Part shown: piece by piece, positions 22,836-28,118 of the stretch
How the letters are laid out: the number at the start of each line of letters is the position of its first letter
How positions within the stretch are numbered: position 1 is the stretch's first letter
Notes under the pieces: model-generated
Told to the model about the DNA's origin: nothing
The model's input: the letters and a program-made list of their open reading frames with translations, nothing else
Databases searched by the model: none
Assembly: GCA_045576235.1 (NCBI GenBank)
Contig: JAZNGA010000055.1
Location: forward strand, 1 to 28,118
Direction: 5' to 3'
DNA from: SIG437 sp045576235
GTDB lineage: Bacteria; Bacillota; Clostridia; UBA1381; UBA9506
Length of the DNA: 28,118 bases
Program-made: the position numbers and the translations under genes

Positions 22836-24167
22836 ATGGCGTTTGAAAATTTGTCAGAAAAGCTTTCTGTTGCTTTTAAAAAACTTAAAGGCAAAGGAAT
22901 TGTCACTGAAAAAGACATAAAAGAGTCCATGCGTGAGATAAAGCTTGCGCTTTTGGAAGCAGATGTTAACTACAAGGTCGTGAAAGATTTTGTTTCTAAA
23001 GTTTCTGAAAGAGCGGTGGGCGCCGATGTTATGGAAAGTCTCACTCCCGGACAACAAATCATTAAAATTGTTAACGATGAACTCACTGCCTTAATGGGTG
23101 GCGAAAACAGCAGAATAGAATTTGGCAAAACTATGCCGACTGTTGTCATGATGGCGGGCCTTCAGGGTGCCGGAAAGACAACTTTTTGCGCAAAGCTTGC
23201 GATGTTTATGCGCAAAAAGCATAATAAAAGACCTTTGATGGTTGCCTGCGACATTTATAGGCCTGCAGCAATAAAACAGCTTGAGATTGTGGGAAAACAG
23301 ATTGATGTTCCTGTTTTTCAGATGGGAGACAAAAAAAGTGCTGTTGAAATCGCAAAAGCCGCAATAGCGCACGCTAAAGACCACGGCAATGATTTTGTTA
23401 TCATAGACACCGCCGGAAGACTTCACATTGATGATGAACTTATGCAGGAACTTAAAGATGTTTCTGATGCGGTGAATCCAAATGAGATTTTGCTTGTGAT
23501 TGATGCAATGACAGGTCAGGACGCGGTTAACATTGCTGAAAGCTTCAATAATCAGCTTGAGATAAGCGGTGTGATTATGACAAAGCTCGACGGCGACACA
23601 AGAGGCGGTGCCGCGCTTTCTGTTAAAGCCGTGACGGGCAAGCCAATTAAATTTGTCGGTGTGGGCGAAAAGCTTTCTGATATAGAAGAATTCCACCCTG
23701 ACAGAATGGCTTCAAGAATTTTAGGCAGCGGAGATGTTCTTTCATTAATTGAAAAAGCTGAGCAGGCTTTTGATGAAAAGACAGCAGAGCAGCTTGAAAT
23801 GAAAATCAGAAAAAATCAGTTTGATTTAGAGGATTTTTTAGAACAACTTCAGCAGGTGAAAAAAATGGGACCTCTTTCTCAGCTTGTTAAGATGATTCCG
23901 GGAATTAACGCAAAAGCGCTTGATGAAGCTGATATTGACGAAAACAGAATTTTTAAGATTGAAGCAATAATAAGGTCAATGACAAGAAAAGAAAGACAAA
24001 ATCCATCTATAATAAATGCCAGCCGCAAAAAAAGGATAGCTGCCGGCAGCGGAAACTCCGTTCAGGATGTCAATTTGCTTTTGAAGCAGTTTGAGCAAAT
24101 GCAGAAAATGATGAAATATTTTAACGGCAAAGGCAAAAAGAAAAAGTTGAGAGGTCTTGGATTTTAG
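22836..24167 (+). CDS. ffh: signal recognition particle GTPase Ffh (SRP54)
   Basis: A 443-residue SRP GTPase that binds signal peptides and 4.5S/SRP RNA and docks to FtsY for membrane targeting. Domain order is N (residues 1-90), G with P-loop G108-T115 (GLQGAGKT), DTAGRLHID and TKLDGDTRGGAALS, then the methionine-rich M domain (KMGPLSQLVKMIPGI; MTRKERQNPSI; RKKRIAAGSGNSVQDVNLLL). The last residues are Lys-rich. It sits in the standard ylxM-ffh-rpsP order. Confidence 0.97.
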   Translation: MAFENLSEKLSVAFKKLKGKGIVTEKDIKESMREIKLALLEADVNYKVVKDFVSKVSERAVGADVMESLTPGQQIIKIVNDELTALMGGENSRIEFGKTMPTVVMMAGLQGAGKTTFCAKLAMFMRKKHNKRPLMVACDIYRPAAIKQLEIVGKQIDVPVFQMGDKKSAVEIAKAAIAHAKDHGNDFVIIDTAGRLHIDDELMQELKDVSDAVNPNEILLVIDAMTGQDAVNIAESFNNQLEISGVIMTKLDGDTRGGAALSVKAVTGKPIKFVGVGEKLSDIEEFHPDRMASRILGSGDVLSLIEKAEQAFDEKTAEQLEMKIRKNQFDLEDFLEQLQQVKKMGPLSQLVKMIPGINAKALDEADIDENRIFKIEAIIRSMTRKERQNPSIINASRKKRIAAGSGNSVQDVNLLLKQFEQMQKMMKYFNGKGKKKKLRGLGF

Positions 24168-24244
24168 TTAAATATCTGCATAGCAGATTTAATATTTTGT
24201 TTGTAATGATTTACAACATAAAGCATTTTTAGGAGGTGAAACAC

Positions 24245-24490
24245 ATGGCAGTTAAAATGAGATTAAGAAGAATGGGTGCTAAAAAGGCTCCTTTTTACAG
24301 AGTTGTTGTAGCTGATTCAAGATATCCCAGAGATGGTAGATTTATTGAAGAAATCGGAACATACAATCCGCTTACAAATCCTTCTGAAATCAAAATTGAT
24401 GGAGAAAAGGCTAAAAAGTGGCTTGATAATGGCGCTCAGCCGACAGATACTGTTAAAACATTGCTCAAAAAGAGCGGTATCATAGGCTAA
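24245..24490 (+). CDS. rpsP: 30S ribosomal protein S16
   Basis: An 81-residue ribosomal protein of the small subunit. The family sequence MAVKMRLRRMGAKKAPFYRV and VVADSRYPRDGRFIEEIGTY is clear, with length normal. The ATG at 24245 is chosen because AGGAGGTGA (24231-24239) ends 5 nt before it; the GTG at 24236 lies within that site. The 77 nt after ffh carry a small ATCTGC/GCAGAT hairpin without a T-run. Confidence 0.97.
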   Translation: MAVKMRLRRMGAKKAPFYRVVVADSRYPRDGRFIEEIGTYNPLTNPSEIKIDGEKAKKWLDNGAQPTDTVKTLLKKSGIIG

Positions 24491-24510
24491 GTCTATAGGA
24501 GGAAATAATA

Positions 24511-24741
24511 ATGAAAGACCTTTTGACTATTATCGCAAAGGCTTTGGTTGATGAACCTGATGCAGTGAGCGTGACAGAAACAGAAGACGGATCAAACATT
24601 GTTTTAGGACTGCGTGTTGAAGATGGTGACATGGGCAAGGTCATTGGAAAACAAGGTAGAATTGCAAAGTCTATCAGAACTGTTATGAAGGCTGCTGCAA
24701 GCCATGAAAACAAAAAGGTTATTGTTGAAATTCTTCAGTAA
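24511..24741 (+). CDS. khpA: KhpA family RNA-binding KH protein
   Basis: A 76-residue single KH-domain protein (KhpA/YlqC). The GxxG loop reads GKVIGKQGR. KhpA binds many RNAs and in other Firmicutes works with KhpB in control of cell elongation and division. The gene follows rpsP by 20 nt with AGGAGG and would usually be followed by rimM; here it is followed by a terminator. Confidence 0.93.
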   Translation: MKDLLTIIAKALVDEPDAVSVTETEDGSNIVLGLRVEDGDMGKVIGKQGRIAKSIRTVMKAAASHENKKVIVEILQ

Positions 24742-24762
24742 AACTTTTTTGAAAATGAATTG

Positions 24763-24812
24763 AAAACGATGCTTAAAATTGTGTGAATATGCAATTTTTT
24801 GCATCGTTTTTT
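24763..24812 (+). terminator. intrinsic terminator after khpA
   Basis: AAAACGATGC (24763-24772) pairs with GCATCGTTTT (24801-24810); an inner AAAATTG/CAATTTT stem lies inside. T-rich sequence follows. Confidence 0.85.
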
Positions 24813-24867
24813 GCTTTTCTGTCGAATGTTGCGCTTTTTGGTACTGGTAATTCATTAATTAATACTA

Positions 24868-24873
24868 TATAAT
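24868..24873 (+). promoter_or_regulatory. candidate -10 element for the DUF6514 gene
   Basis: A perfect TATAAT is found about 50 nt before the gene; I see no good -35 at 16-18 nt, so it is only suggestive. Confidence 0.35.
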
Positions 24874-24921
24874 GTATTTGTACGAAAGAAGATATACAAC
24901 ATATGGAAGGGGATGAAATGT

Positions 24922-25272
24922 ATGGCAATAAGAAAGCTATACAAAACAGTGAGTGTGGCAAGCGAATGTGACGGAGAAGAACGAAAATTCTGGCTTGACT
25001 ACTACATTTTGGAAAAGGAGGTTACAATAGAGGGCTTTTCAGTTAATACATATGGGATTGAAATTTGTAAAAGAAGCAAGCGCGAAAATAATTCATCATA
25101 TTTTGAATATAGAAAAATATTTGATATTTTTTGCACTGAAGAAGAAACCGTGAGCGTGATTGATAAGCTTGCGAGAAATAGTGTGACACCAATATGTATG
25201 CAGGAGGTTTTAGAAGATTTAATCGGAACAGGAGATTTTGTGAGTGAAGAATTTCTTGTTGCAGCTGTATAA
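24922..25272 (+). CDS. DUF6514 family protein
   Basis: A 116-residue cytosolic protein with the pattern I associate with DUF6514: a short beta-rich N-terminal half (FWLDYYILEKEVTIEGFSVN), a central YGIEICKR, and a C-terminal helix pair EEETVSVIDKLARNSVTP and MQEVLEDLIG. Function is unknown. ATG 24922 is chosen because GGAAGGGG lies 9 nt upstream, whereas ATG 24913 directly abuts it. The gene stands alone with its own terminator. The family name is from memory. Confidence 0.7.
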   Translation: MAIRKLYKTVSVASECDGEERKFWLDYYILEKEVTIEGFSVNTYGIEICKRSKRENNSSYFEYRKIFDIFCTEEETVSVIDKLARNSVTPICMQEVLEDLIGTGDFVSEEFLVAAV

Positions 25273-25315
25273 CAAAAAGAAGAGACTGAAAATCTGGTCT
25301 CTTCTTTTTGTTTTT
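25273..25315 (+). terminator. intrinsic terminator of the DUF6514 gene
   Basis: CAAAAAGAAGAGAC (25273-25286) pairs perfectly with GTCTCTTCTTTTTG (25297-25310), followed by T5. It starts right after the stop codon. Confidence 0.9.
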
Positions 25316-25385
25316 CAATAAATAATCTTATAACTTTAAAAAACTAAAATTATAAAGATGATTTTAATTTTATGTAAAAAACAAA

Positions 25386-25414
25386 TTGAAATATGCTTTT
25401 TATTTTGGTATAAT
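25386..25414 (+). promoter_or_regulatory. sigma-A promoter of the Gfo/Idh/MocA gene
   Basis: TTGAAA (25386-25391), 17-nt spacer, TATAAT (25409-25414) with extended -10 TGG. It lies about 65 nt upstream of the start. Confidence 0.8.
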
Positions 25415-25480
25415 CAAAACGGATGATAATATGACAAAAGTTAAAATTTAGATTGATAAACATAGAAAAGGAAGATGATT

Positions 25481-26622
25481 ATGAAAAAAATTCGTCTTGG
25501 TGTTGTTGGATTAGGACACAGAGGTAGACTTATGTTTAAGCTTGCCGCTGAAGGCTTTGACTCTGTTGTGCCTGCTGCTGCATGTGATATTCTGCCGCAT
25601 AACTGGTATGAAAAGCAGTGGCTTATTGATGACGCACTTTCAAACATTTTCCCTGAAACGAAGTTTTATGAAAGCTATGACCAGATGCTTGAAGAAGCAA
25701 ATTTAGATGCTGTTATTGTTGAGACTGGTGCTGATATTCACGCGGAATTCTGCGCTAAGGCTTTGAAAAAAATATTAATGTGCTTTCTGATATTCCTAAT
25801 GTTGCTAATCTTCAGGAAGCGGAGGATTTGTGGAAAGCATCTCTTAACACAGATGCAATTATCTCGACAGGTGCTAATCCTAATGAACAGAAATTTACCG
25901 TTTTACTTAATGATTTTTATAAGAAAGGACTTCTTGGTAAGCCGTATTGTATGGAAGCGGAATATATTCACTGGAGTCTGCCAAAAAGTGAAGAAAGTAT
26001 CCATTTAAATGAAAACGGAGACTGGAGAAATTTATTAATTCCCATTCGCTATTGCACCCACTCGTTAGGACCACTTCTTACTATTTTAGATGAAGAACTG
26101 AGAAAAGTAAGTTGTTTTGGAACGGGGGAGCACGCAGACGATTATCCTGAAAACAGACTGATGAAAAAAGATGATATGATGTGTGCACAGTTCCAGACTG
26201 ATTCAGGTGTTGTTGTCAGATTGATGAGAAATGGTCGATGCCGCAGCAAAATAGGACACCATAACTACAGAGTTTTTGGAACTGAAGGCTATATGGAAAG
26301 AATTGAAAGAATGGATAAACCTGTTATTCGATATAATTCAATGAGAGAGTTAGACACCGGATTGAAAGAAATCGGCGGAGAATTTATGCCGCCTGCATAT
26401 GCCGATAATCCAAAAGCAACAGGTCACGGTGGAATGGACTACGCTCTTTTAGACCACTTTTTCCAGGCGCTATTAAAAGGTGAGCCGGCTCCGATTTCAT
26501 TAAAAGAGGGTTTAGCGATGACGCTTCCCGGCATCTATGCAGAAGAATCGGCTAAACGTGGTGGAGAAGTCATCCGCATGGTGTATCCTTGGGATGAAGA
26601 CTGGACTGCTGAAATTAAATAA
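25481..26622 (+). pseudogene. Gfo/Idh/MocA family oxidoreductase, frameshifted
   Basis: Two overlapping frames give one protein of about 380 residues if a single base is added. The first frame holds the Rossmann fold start (GVVGLGHRG, residues 7-15) and continues to CAKALKK; the second frame continues NINVLSDIPNVANLQEAEDL, with the substrate domain through to EVIRMVYPWDEDW. The break is at seven A (25766-25772); eight would restore the frame. The family oxidises sugars or inositols with NAD(P). The frame may be truly broken, or the missing A may be an assembly error. ATG 25481 is preferred with AAAGGAAG upstream. Confidence 0.85.
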
Positions 26623-26643
26623 TTTTAAATGTTTTTATAAATG

Positions 26644-26682
26644 AAAAACGACATCTTACTTGCCGTAAGAGGTCGTTTTTTG
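26644..26682 (+). terminator. intrinsic terminator after the Gfo/Idh/MocA gene
   Basis: AAAAACGAC (26644-26652) pairs with GTCGTTTTT (26672-26680), with a further TCTTAC/GTAAGA inner stem, then T. The 100 nt to the AraC fragment hold only a weak AATTCTC/GAGAATT repeat and no gene. Confidence 0.85.
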
Positions 26683-26780
26683 TGAATCACATTTTGTGAT
26701 TTTATAATTCTCAAAACGATATGCTTGAGGTGATTTATTTGTCAAGAGAATTTTAAGATTGTAGTCATATCAAAAAACTA

Positions 26781-27058
26781 TTATTCAGGCTTATCAGATG
26801 AGTCAAACGAATAGATTGTGGGCCGTGTGAGACGCGGAATCTTCCTGTAATGATGTGGAGAAACACCATAAAATTTTTTAAATAGCTTTGAAAAGTGCGA
26901 TACATAATCAATGCCTATCCTTTCCATAATTTCGGTTAAATTCAGATCGGTTTCATCGAGAAGCATCTTTGCGTGCTCCATCTTTTGTAACATTACATAT
27001 TTTGCGGGTGTTAAATTCTTCGAAATTATACGAGTAAAACACCTTTGCGTTGACTTTC
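26781..27058 (-). pseudogene. C-terminal fragment of an AraC family regulator
   Basis: The ~90 codons read TRIISKNLTPAKYVMLQKME and HAKMLLDETDLNLTEIMERI, then GIDYVSHFSKLFKKFYGVSP, which is the double helix-turn-helix end of an AraC/XylS activator. The effector-binding domain and the front of the first HTH are missing. Upstream in this strand the frame is replaced by a MobC-like gene in another frame; the junction is near 27050. The fragment probably once controlled the neighbouring dehydrogenase (inference). The right limit is approximate. Confidence 0.75.
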
Positions 27059-27270
27059 TGTGTCAGTTGATTAATGTTGTTGCCGATGCGCTTAAGTTCT
27101 AATAAAAAAGGTTGCATATTTACGGGAATATAGATAGGCGTTTCGTTGGAAAGTCTGACCATATAATCTGAAACACTTAGATCTGCTTTGTCTGCATGTT
27201 TTTGAATATATTGTTTTTCTTTCTCAGTAACTCGTATTGTTAATGTCTTATCTCTTTTTCTTTTTGACAT
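26953..27270 (-). CDS. MobC-like mobilization protein, 3' end replaced by araC sequence
   Basis: A 105-residue ORF. Residues 1-75 match the MobC/relaxosome pattern: MSKRKRDKTLTIRVTEKEK, SVSDYMVRLSNE, and LKRIGNNINQLTQKVNA. A ribbon-helix-helix N terminus is followed by the conserved GNNINQL motif. From about residue 76 the reading is out-of-frame araC (FYSYNFEEFNTRKIC), so the natural C terminus is lost. AAGGAGG precedes the ATG. No relaxase gene is present. It is a remnant of a mobilizable plasmid or integrative element. Confidence 0.75.
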   Translation of the reverse strand: MSKRKRDKTLTIRVTEKEKQYIQKHADKADLSVSDYMVRLSNETPIYIPVNMQPFLLELKRIGNNINQLTQKVNAKVFYSYNFEEFNTRKICNVTKDGARKDASR

Positions 27271-27284
27271 TTATATTACCTCCT

Positions 27285-27483
27285 TAATCAAAGTGGGTCC
27301 GGGCTTCTGCCCGAACAGTGTGCCGTCATGGTGGCACAACGCGTCAGGCGGACAGCCGGACGCTATGCTTGCCCCAGACCAAGTCTGGGAAAAATCTCAA
27401 ATTCTCGTGCCCGATAATTTTCAGGGATATTGGAATAAAAAAATAATTGATTTGCAAATCTCTATAAGAGGTGCCAATCAATT
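27285..27483. other. hairpin-rich candidate oriT next to mobC
   Basis: This gene-free stretch is more GC-rich than its surroundings and holds, in order, CGGGC/GCCCG (27300-27313), TGTGCC/GGCACA (27319-27338), CCCAGAC/GTCTGGG (27373-27389) and AATTGATT/AATCAATT (27445-27483). Clustered inverted repeats immediately upstream of mobC are the usual setting of a transfer origin. No nick site can be recognised. 27484-27601 is AT-rich with nothing I can name. Confidence 0.45.
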
Positions 27484-27601
27484 AAATCATCACACTATTT
27501 TATTGCCTATATTATTCTTATCCAATAACCCTATGTTATTATTAACTTAGTATTATTTGTAGCCGTTTTTCACACCACCTAAGTCAAAAAACATCCACTA
27601 T

Positions 27602-27898
27602 TTATTCAAGCACTTTATCTGTCAACCGATAGAGATTAGATGTAGAACATCCGTTACTCTTTTTGCGGTTAACCTTTATTATGTATCCTGCCTTAACCAA
27701 TTTTGGTATCGTATTTTTAACCGTTGTTAAACAGATACCTGTATCCTGATGTATAGTATCAAGAGAAGGAAAACAAGAGTTGTCATTACCTGATCTCATA
27801 CAGAGATAACACAGTATCTTAAATTCGTTTCCGCTGATACTTTTATCCGTAATAATCTTATTGAGTATAGTTGTAAATTTACCTTTCAGTTTTTGCAT
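27602..27898 (-). CDS. HTH_36-type helix-turn-helix protein
   Basis: A 98-residue winged-helix protein: LNKIITDKSISGNEFKILCY, CFPSLDTIHQDTGICLTTVK and NTIPKLVKAGYIIKVNRK. Such short proteins are common on Clostridial plasmids and integrative elements, sometimes as replication or transfer regulators; the role here is not known. ATG 27898 is chosen: AAGGAGGTC lies 7 nt upstream, and the longer frame to 28045 runs through non-homologous sequence overlapping the IS region. Confidence 0.75.
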   Translation of the reverse strand: MQKLKGKFTTILNKIITDKSISGNEFKILCYLCMRSGNDNSCFPSLDTIHQDTGICLTTVKNTIPKLVKAGYIIKVNRKKSNGCSTSNLYRLTDKVLE

Positions 27899-27980
27899 TT
27901 TATGACCTCCTTTTTTGCAAACAAAAAAGCCGTACCAGTTCTGAACAGAACCAGTAAAAACAGACAATAGAAAAAAAGAG

Positions 27981-28016
27981 CCTCCTATGGTATAATGAAA
28001 CCAAAACCATAGGAGG
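27981..28016 (+). promoter_or_regulatory. IS promoter -10 and SD-sequestering inverted repeat
   Basis: CCTCCTATGG (27981-27990) and CCATAGGAGG (28007-28016) are perfect complements flanking an extended -10 TGGTATAAT (27988-27996). A long read-through RNA would pair the binding site; RNA from this promoter would lack the left arm and leave it free. The -35 is weak. Confidence 0.55.
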
Positions 28017-28024
28017 TATTTTTT

Positions 28025-28118
28025 ATGCCCAGAAGTTACATACACATAAAAGAATATGAAAAAGAGATATTAGAACTAAAATCGCAGGGATTAACAGAAA
28101 GAGAAATAGGAAATCAAT
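28025..28118 (+). mobile_element. IS3-type transposase OrfA, 5' part (cut by window end)
   Basis: The first 31 codons, MPRSYIHIKEYEKEILELKS followed by QGLTEREIGNQ, match the N-terminal helix-turn-helix of IS3-group OrfA proteins. AGGAGG (28011-28016) precedes the ATG. The left inverted repeat of the IS was not identified with confidence; a GTTCTG/CAGAAC palindrome near 27938-27951 may be part of it. Confidence 0.65.

Noticed and set aside
23091..23696. 201-codon minus-strand ORF inside ffh
   Set aside because: It is the antisense shadow of the conserved ffh GTPase domain, with no ribosome binding site or recognisable domain.
24173..24190. Terminator between ffh and rpsP
   Set aside because: The ATCTGC/GCAGAT stem is short and no T-run follows.
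25766..25785. Programmed -1 frameshift in the dehydrogenase gene
   Set aside because: The A7 run is not in the X-XXY-YYZ phase and no clear stimulatory hairpin follows; a deletion or read error is simpler.
27293..27550. 85-codon plus-strand ORF with GTG start
   Set aside because: It runs through the hairpin cluster, has no ribosome binding site and shows no recognisable protein sequence.
27900..28045. N-terminal extension of the HTH_36 protein to 28045
   Set aside because: It would overlap the IS promoter and has no homology-like character; the ATG at 27898 has an excellent ribosome binding site.

Overview
The window looks like a chromosomal piece of an anaerobic, endospore-forming member of the Bacillota (class Clostridia), with an AT-rich genome. 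The evidence is the sporulation genes spoIIR and gpr, a ferredoxin-linked 2-oxoacid oxidoreductase, a YgiQ-type radical SAM protein, an SLH-domain surface protein, an Asp23/Gls24 protein, DUF421/DUF4363 and DUF6514 genes, and strong AGGAGG-type ribosome binding sites. I see no rRNA, tRNA or CRISPR array and do not name a species.

Layout. 1-2.5 kb: 3' part of a large SLH-domain cell-surface protein. 2.5-5.5 kb (minus): a tight operon of three paralogous M42 metallopeptidases. 5.6-6.3 kb: spoIIR. 6.3-9.0 kb (minus): asp23-like gene, proC, a tiny membrane-anchored ORF, and further right the spore protease gene gpr. 9.1-12.2 kb: porG-porD-porA-porB, an oxidoreductase feeding ferredoxin. 12.3-18.6 kb: two half-size CHR transporters, ftsK/spoIIIE, a YgiQ radical SAM gene and folD, closely packed with overlapping starts and stops. 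18.7-19.8 kb (minus): DUF421-DUF4363 membrane pair. 19.9-22.3 kb: a glmS-type self-cleaving ribozyme in the leader of glmM, followed by a gene for only the acetyltransferase half of GlmU. 22.3-24.8 kb: ylxM-ffh-rpsP-khpA, the usual SRP/ribosome cluster, cut short by a terminator where rimM-trmD-rplS normally follow. 24.9-25.3 kb: DUF6514 gene. From 25.4 kb the region becomes accessory: a frameshifted Gfo/Idh/MocA dehydrogenase, the tail of an AraC regulator fused to the start of a MobC-like mobilization gene, a hairpin-rich candidate oriT, an HTH_36 gene, and the start of an IS3-type transposase running off the end.

How it fits together. The most striking unit is 19.9-22.3 kb. A GlcN6P-responsive ribozyme normally represses glmS, the enzyme that makes GlcN6P. 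Here it sits on glmM plus a stand-alone acetyltransferase, the genes that consume GlcN6P on the way to UDP-GlcNAc. Between ribozyme and glmM lie two perfect 10-bp helices in an interleaved (A-B-A'-B') order, so they would form a pseudoknot or compete. The usual ribozyme logic applied to consumer genes is unexpected, and this is the best candidate here for a new regulatory arrangement. The right end of the window shows a decayed mobilizable element joined to chromosomal genes.
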